Below are positions 1 to 9,599 of a DNA stretch of 64,000 bases, piece by piece. The notes beneath the pieces are model-generated. The model did no database searches, was not told the DNA's origin, and was given only the letters and a program-made list of their open reading frames with translations. A program made the position numbers and the translations under genes. Origin of the DNA: Cycas panzhihuaensis (taxonomy: Eukaryota; Cycadophyta); the NCBI GenBank assembly GCA_023213395.1, contig CM041465.1:105097741-105161740 (forward strand), given 5' to 3'. The first letter of the stretch is position 1. Each line of letters starts with the position of its first letter.

Positions 1-690
1 GGAGCTGGAGGTGCCAATCTCTTTGAGATTGCGCCACGACCTTCTTTAGAATGTTGATAAGGGTTTTGTTGAAGGATTCAACTTGGCCGTTTGCTTGGGG
101 GTAATAAGGAGATGAGGTCTTATGCGAGATCTTGAATTTCTCGCAAAGCTCGTCCATTTCCTTGTTACAGAAGGAGGTTTCATTATCTGTAATTAAGACG
201 TCTGGAATCCCGAAACAGCAAACGATATGCTCGTAGACGAAGGTGGCTATCATCTTGCTAGGCGTAGTGGATAAGGGGATTGCCTCTAGCCATTTGGTGA
301 AATATTTGGTAGCAGTTAAGATGTATTTATGTTGTGTAGAAGATGGTGGTGATATAGCACCAATGAGGTCTAAACCCCATTGAGAAAAGGGCCACAGAGA
401 TACGATAGGGTGCAAAGCCTTGGAAGGCACATGAGAGATATTGGCATGCTCTTGGCATCACCGATATCTAAGGGCATAGGCATGGGCATCCTTGAAAAGG
501 GACAGCCAGTAATAACCCATGCGGAAGATCCTTTGGGCCATGGATTGGCCCCCAAAATGGCCCCCACAAATGCCATGATGGCATTCGCAGAGTATTTGGT
601 CCGCCTCATCGGAAGTGACGCAGCGAAGTAGGATCCCATCGAAGGATCTCTTGTACAACACTTCGTCTATGAGGAAGTGTTGCCTCGCGG
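1..690 (-). pseudogene. Integrase of element A, C-terminal end outside the window
   Basis: Gypsy integrase fragment that would insert element cDNA into the host chromosome. The N-terminal zinc-binding part is readable near 458-661 (ECHHGICGGHFGGQ, then YALRYR where the intact family has YALRCRRC, so the first Cys of the CxxC pair is lost). The core continues to position 1 and matches copy D at 55480-56200 closely, including the segment encoding YYPQANGQVE. The frame shifts around 460-640, where two frames carry the same domain. The C-terminal third lies off the left edge. A non-functional remnant. Confidence 0.8.
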
Positions 691-2204
691 TGGCACGGAT
701 GCATGACCTAACCTTGTTGCTAGCTTCAGGGCGATATTCCTGCTAAGTCAAATATCGCACAATGTCACCATACCATTCATTATCAGCGAGTGGGTGAGGA
801 GAAGCATCTTGGACGGTCAGAATAGACTCGTCGGGGAAAGAGTCATCAACGAGAACATCGCTCACGTTGGGAAGGGTGGCATCAACTATTTGTTCTATCA
901 CTATCATTCCCTTCTTCGACTTCCTATTAATGACTTACAAGTCGAACTCTTGAAGCATGATGGCCCAACGACCTACCCTACCCGTCAAGTCCGAATGAGT
1001 AAGCAAGTAACGTAAGGAATCAGATTGAATGATTACCTTGGTTGTATTGCTGAGCAAGTAATGCCTAAACTTCTTGGTTGCATGGACTAAGGAGAGGCAT
1101 TCCTTCTTGGCGGGAGGATAGTTTAGTTCAGCAGTAATGAGGGTGCAGCTAATGAAGTAGATAGCTCTCTTGCCCGAGTCATTTTCAGGCAGTATTACCT
1201 CGTGGATTCATCAGTTGCCGAGGTGTATAGGATGAAGGGCCTATCGAAGCGAGGAGGCACCAACATAGGAGCAGAAATGAGAGATTCCTTGAGTCCTGCA
1301 AAGGCCTTTTAGGTCTTATCAGACCAAACAAAAGGAGCTCCTTTCTTCAGTAGGTTCGTAAGAGGTTTGGCATTTATGGCGAAATCTGCCAAGAAACTCC
1401 TCAGAAAACTGAGCCTACCTAGATACAACTTAATTTGTCGTTGGGTTCTAGGCAGCAGCATGTCAAAGATTGCCTTGACTTTCTCTGGATCGATTTAGAT
1501 TCCTTGCTGTGACACAAGGAAACCCAAGAGTTTGCCCGGCGACAAAGAAACACGCATTTGAGTGGGTTCAAACTGACATGATACTTGCAGCATCATGTGA
1601 AGATGGCCCACAAGTCAGAGGGATGACGGGGTCAGGTATGCGAAAGACCCATCATATCATCCATGAAGACCTCCAACGTATTATTGATGAGGTCATGAAA
1701 AATGAAATGCATGGCTCTTTGGTAAGTAGCCCCTGCATTCTTAAGACCAAAGGGCATTGCCTTATAGGTAAAGGTACCCCATGGTGTAGTGAAGGCCGTC
1801 TTGTGGTAGTCTTCAGGAGAAATTTGGATTTAGTTATAGTTGGAGAAGCCATCCATTAAGGACATAACTTCAAATCTAGCTATATGATCAATTATTTGAT
1901 CGATAAAGGGGAGAGGAAAGTTGTCCTTAGGACAAGTATTGTTTATGTCACGGAAGTCGACATATATGTGAATGGTCCTATTCTTTTTAGCAACGAGAAC
2001 GATGTTTGATACCCACTTAAGGTAATTGATGGAAGAAATAAGTCCCGCATCCAGAAGCTTCTCAACCTTCATCTGAATGGTGGCTGAGAGTTTCAGGTGG
2101 AGGGGACACTGCTTCTGACACACAGGACAAGCATCAAGAATAGTTGTAAGGTTATGCGTAATGATGGAGGGGTCAATTCCCTTCCTGCTAGAGTAGTCCC
2201 ACAT
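691..2204 (-). pseudogene. Reverse transcriptase and RNase H of element A
   Basis: Pol segment with the reverse transcriptase N-terminal block readable at 1830-2204 (KKNRTIHIYVDFRDINNTCPKDNFPLP) and the catalytic box encoded near 1655-1675 as FMDDMMG, so the two active-site Asp residues are kept in this copy. The connection and the gypsy RNase H follow leftwards to about 900. Stops and frame changes interrupt the thumb and RNase H. The equivalent stretches are 17459-18780 in B, 42421-43760 in C and 56204-57660 in D. It would have copied element RNA into DNA in virus-like particles; here it is broken. Confidence 0.8.
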
Positions 2205-2933
2205 GAATACATTGTGGAATTCTTGGAACAGGAGGGAATATTCCCTTACTTCATCAAGAGTACATTCTGCCCCTACCTTAATGATCTTGCCCAGGGCGAG
2301 GACTATGTCCTAAGTTTCCCCCATACACATAGCATTCCCCTCCTCGAAATAGAAGGGGGCAAGATCAATGGGAAGAGACGAAACGTAAGAAGGGATCGGG
2401 TCGGCTAGTGTAGACCCAATCACTAGGACCTTCTGGTGGCCAATCTTGTAGTGACCAGAAGGTAAACTGGGCATAGAGCCTGCTAAGTGCTCTAGCAAGG
2501 CCTCGTCGTCCTCGAAGTAGTCTACCCCATGGATGACCTGACTTCAAATGGATGAGGTGCAGGATGGCATGGGAGCGATAGGACCGGTATGCCTCATAAG
2601 CTGCCCAACATCCTTAAGGGACTCTAAGGGAGAGTCAAGGAGAGATCCCTCATAAAAAGCAAGAGAGAAGCTCTCAATGCCATCACCTACGAAAGGTGAT
2701 GGAATGGAAGAGCTAGGAGCCTGATGACCGACGTGCGCGATGACATGTGACATGTGAAAGTGATCGGGCTCTATGATAAAAGGGGTCCTAGGAGGAGACC
2801 TAAAACTAGAAGAATGCCCCCCACCAGCGTGAAGGAAGGAAATCGGGTGAGGAAGGTCCTCATCCTTACTATGAGACCCATCGTCGTCAAACATAGTGAG
2901 GTATCCATAGCTTCCGACGTCGATGGGGGTGAA
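2205..2933 (-). pseudogene. Protease-RT linker of element A, left part
   Basis: Coding segment between protease and reverse transcriptase, readable in pieces (for example IDLAPFYFEEGNAMCMGET near 2310-2400 and an acidic FDDDGSHSKDEDLPHP stretch near 2840-2890). It lines up with the 345-aa open stretch of copy D at 57402-58439 and with 41878-42321 in C. I recognise no enzyme in it; the conservation across four copies suggests it is a normal part of this family's polyprotein. It is cut at 2938 by element X and resumes at 8849. Confidence 0.65.
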
Positions 2934-2938
2934 TCGAG
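2934..2938. repeat. Target-site duplication of element X, left copy
   Basis: TCGAG immediately before the TG of the 5' LTR. The right copy at 8844-8848 reads TTGAG; the single difference is a C-to-T change at a CpG. Confidence 0.8.
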
Positions 2939-3991
2939 TGATCTAGGAGGATCTACCATATGTTTACAAGATGCAGAAAATTCTAAGCATTGGTATAACT
3001 AAAAGAGATATGGCCAAATGGTATCAAAATTATATGAAATTTTATGTAAATGGAGAAGACACATCCCACTAGATGTGTACAAAAGGTGGGGTTCAGAAAA
3101 TATCATTTGATTAGAGTTCAAGCCTTGTTTTTGCATAAAATTAATCCCACAGCTAGCAGAAAAAAATAGAAAATATATATTATAATTATATGAATAGAAA
3201 TATATCCAAATGACATTCAAATGAGCTAAAATTTTGAGCAAGCGGAGGAGACATGTGTTCCTATATGTGCACCAAATTTGGGCTAAATTGGAGTTCGTTA
3301 AGGTCAGTTACAAGCCACAACTTTTAAGAATTATATGAAGGCCACTTGGACAGCAGAAAAACAACAAATATATATATTTATTAAATTAATAAAAATCCAG
3401 CCAAATGACATCCAAAAAAGCTAAAAATTTGAGGAAGCTAAGGGGACATGTGTTCCTATATGTTTACCAAATTTGAGCTAAATTGGAGTACGTTAAGATC
3501 TATTACAAGCTACAACTTTTTAAGAATTACATGAAGGCCACTTGGACAACATACATTCTGGTGGTTAGTGGTTATACTTGCATGATTGCCACTTGTTAAA
3601 CATGCAATTTTGGTTTCTTTCTATAAATTGAGACCTACTATAGGTTGGGGAGGTGGTTCTTAGAGACTTGACTTGGGAAGCATCTTTGGAGAAGCATTTG
3701 GAGGGTTTGAGTCCCCCTTATGGTATAATTGTAACATTTACTCCTTGTAATTTTACCATTCTTTTGCTAGTTGATTTCTCCACCATTAAATGGAGATTTT
3801 CATGGTTTAATAAAAGTATTACTCCTCATACTTTTGGATCAATGTCAAGAACAATTGATTTGGTGTAAAATTTTCCTTTCATGGGCTCATTGTTGTTTTG
3901 ATGTTATTGAGTTTTCTACACTAACTCCCGGGATCTCAAGGAGGAAAGGTTGATAATTGATTTCTTCACCAACTAAGCTCTTTTGGGATCA
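2939..3991 (+). repeat. 5' LTR of element X
   Basis: 1,053 bp, from TGATCTAGGAGG to TTTTGGGATCA, with 6-bp inverted ends (TGATCC/GGATCA in the 3' copy). It contains a direct duplication of a unit of about 165 bp: 3192-3355 and 3388-3551 share the segments CAAATGACAT, ACATGTGTTCCTATATGT and GAAGGCCACTTGGACA. A TATA box is at 3622-3628. The 3' copy at 7791-8843 has the same length and the same internal duplication. Confidence 0.93.
3622..3628 (+). promoter_or_regulatory. TATA box of element X 5' LTR
   Basis: TATAAAT in the context TTTCTATAAATTGAGACC, the only good TATA in this LTR and conserved in the 3' LTR at 8474-8480. Transcription would begin about 30 bp downstream, which defines the U3/R border. 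Inferred from motif and conservation only. Confidence 0.6.
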
Positions 3992-4015
3992 TACTTTGCA
4001 TCGAGCCTCCGATCT
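3992..4015 (+). other. Possible degenerate primer binding site of element X
   Basis: The bases just after the 5' LTR (ACTTTGCATCGAGCCTCCGA) do not begin with a clean TGG. They can be aligned with gaps to the initiator-Met type site TTTGGTATCAGAGCCT, with GTATCAG reduced to CATCG. This may be a decayed initiator-methionine primer site; it is not secure. Confidence 0.35.
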
Positions 4016-4032
4016 TTGTTGTAGGGACTTGA

Positions 4033-5598
4033 ATGGTACAAACAAGGAAAGGATACAAAGAGAAAGGTGAAGACTTTCTTGTGTTGCAATCACCAAGAAG
4101 ACAAAGAAAGAATCCAAGCACCATGGCTGAAAAAGAAGATGGAGAAATTAGATTTGAAAAGCTTGAGAAGAACGTAGAAGCCTTGATGCAAATGATGACC
4201 CACCTTCTACCTCTAGTCAAAGGAAAAGGCAATGAGAAGGAATTTGAAGGAGGATCCACATATAACCATGACCATGAAGAGGAAGAGGAGGAGACCTTAA
4301 AGCACTCTTTTGAAGAAAGTAAGGGTACTTCATCTCATCAACCCTTCAAGGTGGAGGGAAAGTTGGATATTCCAACTTATGATGGAGAGGTAAATGCTGA
4401 AAAGTTGGACCATTGGTTGGATCAACTTGAAACCTACTTCACAATCTATGCTTATAGTAATGCTCAAAAGCTTTCATTTGCTAGGCTCAAGTTGTGTAAA
4501 CATGCATTGACATGGTGGAATGCATATTTAAAGACTCATGATGTATCTTCTTTTTCATGGAGGGATTTTAAGAAAATAATAAAGAAGCAATTCTACCCCA
4601 TAGGTCATGAGGAAGACCAATGGGTTACTTGGCAATATTTATGCCAAGGGAGAGGTGTAAGTGTCCAAGAGTATACTTCTTTATTTTTTAGGCATGGCAT
4701 GCTACTTCGTATTAATATGGATGAACATATAACTTTTATGAAATTCATTGGAGGATTACATGAATACATAAGGAAGGAACTAAGGCTTTTTAAGGTTCAA
4801 TCCATTGGAGAAGCAAGTAGGATGGCTATGGCAATAGAAAGTAAAAGTAAGAAATCTACATTCATGTCTAAAGATTCTAATTTTACTTCTAATAAGTATG
4901 AAAAGAATCCTAAATTGCACTCATTAAAAAGGCAACAAGGAAAGAAGAAAATAACTAATTTTGTTAAAAGTTCTAACTATTGTGAGCATTGTGATATTAG
5001 TGGTCATATTACAACAAAGTGTTGGAAGTTGCATCCAGAACTAAAGCCAAAGTATATCAAGGATATGGAATTAAGAAAGAAGGAAAAAGGGAAAGCACTA
5101 CTTTTTGAGGTGGAGATTCAAAGTGAAGGAGAAGAAGAGAAGGTCACTCTACTTACAAATTATGAAGATGATGCTACAAGGGAGGAACTATTTCACTTGA
5201 AGCTTCAAGTAGGAAATAGTATGATTGGTGCCATTATAGATCCAGGGAGCCAAAAGAATTTGATCTCAGAAAGTTTGGTAAAGAGCATTGGGTTGGTAAC
5301 TACTCCTCACCCTCACCCATATCCTCTTGGTTGGATCCATAAAGATGTGGAAATGCAAATATCAAAGCAATGTACAGTTAAATTTTCCATCACTAATGAT
5401 TTTGTTGATAAAGTAATATGTGATGTGGTGCCACTGGATGTATGCCATGTTGTGCTTGGAAGTCCCTACTTGTGGGATCGAGATGCACTCTTCTATCGAA
5501 GGGAGAGAAAGTATCGATTGATGAAGGATAATAAGGGATTCATCATAAAGGCCACAAAGAAGCACTTAGATAAGATAGCATTAATTTCAGCTACTTAA
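4033..5598 (+). CDS. Gag-protease protein of element X, intact
   Basis: A 521-aa frame with no interruption. The basic start is followed by an acidic stretch (about 78-95) and a Retrotrans_gag domain at about 110-270 (YDGEVNAEKLDHWLDQLE, then TWWNAYL and KKQFYPIG). A CCHC zinc knuckle follows at about 317-330 (CEHCDISGHITTKC), and a retropepsin region from about 390. The protease active site reads IIDPGS near residue 403, with Pro where many retropepsins have Ser or Thr; the C-terminal block is VVLGSPYLWDRDALFYRR. Gag builds the particle and packages RNA; the protease would cut the polyprotein. The start ATG is 41 bp after the LTR and is the first good one. The frame stays open while downstream pol is broken, which may mean selection on Gag or simply chance. 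Confidence 0.85.
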   Translation: MVQTRKGYKEKGEDFLVLQSPRRQRKNPSTMAEKEDGEIRFEKLEKNVEALMQMMTHLLPLVKGKGNEKEFEGGSTYNHDHEEEEEETLKHSFEESKGTSSHQPFKVEGKLDIPTYDGEVNAEKLDHWLDQLETYFTIYAYSNAQKLSFARLKLCKHALTWWNAYLKTHDVSSFSWRDFKKIIKKQFYPIGHEEDQWVTWQYLCQGRGVSVQEYTSLFFRHGMLLRINMDEHITFMKFIGGLHEYIRKELRLFKVQSIGEASRMAMAIESKSKKSTFMSKDSNFTSNKYEKNPKLHSLKRQQGKKKITNFVKSSNYCEHCDISGHITTKCWKLHPELKPKYIKDMELRKKEKGKALLFEVEIQSEGEEEKVTLLTNYEDDATREELFHLKLQVGNSMIGAIIDPGSQKNLISESLVKSIGLVTTPHPHPYPLGWIHKDVEMQISKQCTVKFSITNDFVDKVICDVVPLDVCHVVLGSPYLWDRDALFYRRERKYRLMKDNKGFIIKATKKHLDKIALISAT

Positions 5599-5762
5599 GC
5601 AAAAAGGATGATCAATGCATGTGGTAAATTCCTCATCTTAATGGTAAGGAGAAAAGAAGAGCCAAGAGATGAAGAAGGTCCTTCTACTCTCACTCTTCTT
5701 ATATCACCTAAACAAATGCAGCAAATTGAGGAGTTAAAGACAAGGTTGCAACACCTCTACAT
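5599..5762 (+). other. Remnant between protease and RNase H of X: RT core deleted
   Basis: After the gag-protease stop the reading continues for about 50 codons with linker-like protein (ending in QMQQIEELKTRL) and then joins directly to HGLTKSSRKFTWG, which normally sits at the junction of reverse transcriptase and RNase H. The whole palm and fingers (VDFR, YxDD) are absent. A deletion of roughly 1.3 kb compared with a full gypsy pol is inferred, with its join close to 5758. Confidence 0.75.
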
Positions 5763-6240
5763 GGATTGACAAAATCTAGTAGAAAGTTTACTTGGGGTTC
5801 CAAGGAGGAAGAAGCCTTTCTTCTTTTAAAGAAGAAAATTTGTAAAGCACCAGTTTTGGCAATGCCAAATTTGCAAAGGCCTTTTGAAGTAGAAGCTGAT
5901 GCAAGTGCAAATGCGATGGGAGCTATCCTTATTCAAGATGGAAAGCCTATTGTGTACCATTCAGAAGTCTTCACCCCTCAAGTGAAGAACTACCCAACAT
6001 ATGATCGAGAAATGTTCGCACTTCATCAAGCATACAAGCATCGAGGTCATACTTGCTCGGAAAAGAGGTTGTAGTTCATACCGATCATAAGCCTCTTCAA
6101 TTTTTACAAACTCAAAGTAAATTACAGCAAGCAAGACACATGAAGTGGATGAGTTATTTACAACAATTCAATATTATAATTAAGTACAAAAAGGGATCTA
6201 ATAATAAAATTGCTGATATGTTATCTAGACCACCTTGTTC
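5760..6240 (+). pseudogene. RNase H domain of element X
   Basis: Gypsy-type RNase H that would remove RNA from the RNA-DNA hybrid. Visible blocks are KFTWGSKEEEAFLLLK, FEVEADASANAMGAIL (first catalytic Asp), YPTYDREMFAL (catalytic Glu) and VVHTDHKPLQFL. The tail ends in KKGSNNKIADMLSRPP, the usual end of the domain before integrase. A frameshift near 6053-6070 separates the first and second halves. It lacks its partner reverse transcriptase upstream because of the deletion at about 5758. Confidence 0.8.
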
Positions 6241-6386
6241 CACTTCTTCTTCTACTTTTGTTTATAGTTCTCTTATGAGTTTGCAGGTGGAACTAATGCA
6301 TCATGAAGAGTACAAAGACTTGTACCATGAAGATGAAGCTTTGAAGGAAGAATTAGAGAACCTAGCGAAAGGAAGACCGTCCCAGC

Positions 6387-7749
6387 TTGCTTGGAAGGAT
6401 GGTCTACTTTTCAAAGGGGAGCAAACTCTATGTTCCATCAAAAGGAGACAAGATCAAGTGGCTTAGAGAAGCCCATACTTCTAAAGTAGTTGGTCACTTT
6501 GGTATAGAGAAGACTTTAGCAAACTTGAGAAGATATGTTGTATGGCCAAAAATGCAAAATGATGTAAAAAAATATGTAAAAAGATGTGTAATGTGTAATA
6601 CTTCTAAGCCTTCTTCTAGAAAATTAGGATTGTATATACCACTTCCTATTCCCACTAGGCCTTGGGAAAGTATCTCCATTGATTTTTTAGGGGGACTTCC
6701 TATGACTAGGAAGGGACATGATTATCTCTTTGTTGTTGTAGATAGGTTTAGTAAAATGATATGTCTAATACCTTGTAAGAAGACAATCATGTGTACAGAG
6801 CACCGAATTATTCTTCGAGCATGTATGGAAGAATTTTGGCTGGCCTTCTTCCATCATTTCAGATCGGGACACTCGATTCCTTTCGTCATTTTGGAAGTTA
6901 CTATGGGAGATGATGGATACCAAATTGAAGAGGAGTACAAGTTTCCATCCTCAAACAGATGGACAAACCGAAGTAGTGAACAGAACTTTGGTACATCTAT
7001 TGAGGGGATACAATTCCAAGCATCCAAAGACTTGGGATGAATCATTGGCTTTTCTACAATTTGCTTTTAATAGAGTAATACATGCATCACACTCTAAAGC
7101 ACCTTTTGAAGTTTGTTTAGGATACTTACCTTAAAGTCCATTTGACTTAGAGTTTTCCATGCAAGCTAAGGAAGGATCCGTCAAAGAGAAGGAGGAGCAT
7201 GACAAGGCTTTAAGATACTTGGAGAAGATCCAGAGAGTCCACAAAGAAGTACATGGTCAACTTCTAAGGACTCAACAAAAGTACAAGGAAAGACATGACA
7301 AGCATAGGCAAGAGCGTACTTTTCAAGAAGGAGATTTAGTATGGTTATACTTGAGCAAGGAGAGGTTAAAAGGAGAAGGCAAGAAACTCAAACTTATAAG
7401 GTATGGACCATTCAAGATTATGAGAAAAGTAGGTGGCAATGCTTTCCAACTTGATCTTCCACCTTATATACAAATATATTCAGTAGTAAATGCTGAATAC
7501 TTAAAACTCTTTGAGCTCTCCATGCTAGATGAGGAACAAGACCAGTTCACTTTACCTTCAGTTAATGATTTGTATTTGGAAAGTGAGGAGCCTCTCAAGG
7601 AAGATTGTATCTTGGAGAGAAAATCTACCAAAACAAGATAGAAGACACATGAATCTTTTAGGATTGGAGTAGCAGGGCAATTGCCTAGTAAGGCCAAGTG
7701 GTTTAGTAGGCAACAAGGAGAACAACACTTCCCCCATCTCCAATTCTAA
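6387..7749 (+). pseudogene. Integrase and chromodomain-like tail of element X
   Basis: Integrase that would insert the cDNA. The HHCC zinc domain is at about 6465-6600 (HTSKVVGHFG ... CVMCNTSK) and the core starts with SIDFLGGLPMTRKGHDYLF. The frame is lost between about 6795 and 6900, then resumes with SFHPQTDGQTEVVNRTL, which carries the catalytic Glu. Two further stops lie in frame: TAA at about 7132 and TAG after residue block RKSTKTR at about 7639. After the GPFKIMRKVGGNAFQLDLP block (the GPF/Y-like module) the frame runs to TAA at 7747-7749 with a tail containing GQLPSKAKWF and FPHL, which recalls the C-terminal chromodomain or CR motif of chromoviruses. That last assignment is tentative. 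Confidence 0.75.
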
Positions 7750-7774
7750 GCTAGACAGGAGTTGGCTATTTTCC

Positions 7775-7790
7775 AAGGAAGGGGAAGCCA
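7775..7790 (+). other. Polypurine tract of element X
   Basis: AAGGAAGGGGAAGCCA directly precedes the TG of the 3' LTR; the position and purine run fit the plus-strand primer of an LTR element. Confidence 0.65.
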
Positions 7791-8843
7791 TGATCCAGGA
7801 GGATCTACCATATGTTTACAGGATGCAGAAAATTCTAAGCATTGATATAACGAAAAGAGATATGGCCAAATGGTATCAAAATTATATGAAATTTTGTGTA
7901 AATGGAGAAGACACATCCCACTAGATGTGTGCAAAAGGTGGGGTTCAGAAAATATCATTTGATTAGAGTTCAAGCCTTGTTTTTGCATAAAATTAATCCC
8001 ACAGCTAGGAGAAAAAAATAGAAAATATATATTATAATTATATGAATAGCAATATGGCCAAATGACATCCAAATGAGCTACAATTTTGAACAAGCAGAGG
8101 AGGCATGCGTTCCTATATATGTACCAAATTTTGGCTAAATTGGAGTCCGTTAAGGTTAGTTACAAGCTGCAACTTTTAAGAATTGTATGAAGGCCACTTG
8201 GACAACAAAAAAATAGCAAATATATATATTTATTAAATGAATAAAAATATAGCCAAATGACATCCAAATAATCTAAAATTTTGAGGAAGATGAAGGGACA
8301 TATGTTCCTATACGTGTACCAAATTCGAGCTAAATTGGAGTATGTTAAGATCTATTACAAGCTGCAAGTTTTTAAGAATTACATGAAGGCCACTTGGACA
8401 ACATGCATTCTGGTGGTTAGTGGTTATACTTGCATGATTGCCACTTGTTAAACATGTAATTTTGGTTTCTTTCTATAAATTAAGACCTACTATAGGTTGG
8501 GGAGGTGGTTCTTGGAGACTTGACTTAGGAAGCATCCTTGGAGAAGCATTTGGAGGGTTTGAGTCCCCCTTATGGTATAATTGTAACATTTACTCCTTGT
8601 AATTTTACCATTCTTTTGCTAGTTGATTTCTCCACCATTAAATGGAGATTTTCATGGTTTAATAAAAGTATTACTCCTCATACTTTTGGATCAATGTCAA
8701 GAATAATTGATTTGGTGTAAAATTTTCCTTTCATGGGCTTATTGTTATTTTGATGTTATTGAGCTTTCTACACTAACTCCCAGGATCTTAAGGAGGAAAG
8801 GTTGATAATTGATTTCTTCACCAACTAAGCTCTTTTGGGATCA
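7791..8843 (+). repeat. 3' LTR of element X
   Basis: 1,053 bp, TGATCCAGGAGG to TTTTGGGATCA, same length as the 5' LTR. It keeps the internal duplication (about 8044-8206 and 8239-8403) and a TATA box at 8474-8480. Confidence 0.93.
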
Positions 8844-8848
8844 TTGAG
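8844..8848. repeat. Target-site duplication of element X, right copy
   Basis: TTGAG directly after the CA of the 3' LTR; partner of TCGAG at 2934-2938. After it the sequence of element A resumes (AAAGAAGAAGATGTGGGATC, matched at 19526 and 58450). Confidence 0.8.
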
Positions 8849-9563
8849 TCAAATTGAAAGAAGAAGATGTGGGATCTTCTTCATGGTAAGAGGGATCAGG
8901 AATACTGATCGGGCAGGCAGAGGCATGATCTGAAGGTCGTTTGCTTCCCTTCGTATGGCCATGGCTCACCTGAGTAGAAGGCCTAGTTTGTTTTATGAGC
9001 AGTCGCTTGTAGGAGACAACTTTTATTTGTCCATCATGGAGAAACTTAAGTTGCCCCCAACAGGTGAAATACACGACTCCTATTTGGTCAAGCCATGGTC
9101 AACCCAGAAGGAGGTTGTAATCGATGTCTACATCGAGGACAACAATGTCAGTAAAGACAATCTTATCCTCGAGGGTAAAAGGTATCAAGATAGATCCTAA
9201 GGGAGTCTTCTTGTTACCGTCAAAACCCTGACATCACCATGGAATAGGTTCCAAGGCAAAAATGCTAAGCTCTTGCATGATGCATAAGGGCATGGTGTTG
9301 ATGGGAGAACCATTGTCCACGATGGTTCTTCGTAATGTGCAATCGGGAGTATCGATGATAATCGTGAAAGGGAAGTTCCATTGGCATTCCCTTCCACTGG
9401 ACAAGGGAAGATCTCTGGGATCGAAAGAGATGATGGGTATACAACTTTGGGTTGTGCCCAAGGCGTGAACAGACACGTCATTCAATCTTAGAGCTTCCAA
9501 AAGGAGCATTCGTTGCTCCGGGTAACTTCTCAAGACGTCCATGATGGACATCCTGGTGGCCAC
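8849..9563 (-). pseudogene. Protease and start of linker of element A
   Basis: Retropepsin-like domain with the upstream end of the linker. Reading leftwards from 9563: SFDPRDLP, FPFTIIIDTPDC, then the active-site block RRTIVDNGSPINTMP around 9310-9330 and MQELSIFALEPIPW. DNGS replaces the common D-S/T-G and is shared by copies B, C and D, so it is the family state and not damage. The block further left corresponds to the DYNLLLG(R/H)PWL motif seen in B and C. The frame is broken around 9190-9235 and again before the X insertion. It would have cut the gag-pol precursor. Confidence 0.75.
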
Positions 9564-9599
9564 AGTGAGAAGCTCTTCGACTACAGAGAATGGCTTACC

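Larger units (their letters stand above)
2939..8843 (+). mobile_element. Chromovirus-like Ty3/gypsy element X, complete ends, RT deleted
   Basis: A 5,905-bp plus-strand LTR retrotransposon with two LTRs of exactly 1,053 bp, each bounded by TGATC...GGATCA. It is flanked by a 5-bp target duplication (TCGAG/TTGAG) inside element A. It holds an intact gag-protease frame, then a short remnant, RNase H, integrase and a C-terminal chromodomain-like tail. The reverse transcriptase core is missing. The two LTRs differ by a few percent by eye, mainly transitions, so the insertion is neither brand new nor very old. The element is base-poor in GC compared with the surrounding Tat-like copies. Movement would need enzymes from a relative. 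Confidence 0.9.

Noticed and set aside
380-631. 83-aa plus-strand frame, repeated at 55877-56128
   Set aside because: It lies exactly opposite the integrase zinc domain in both copies; conservation is explained by the integrase on the other strand.
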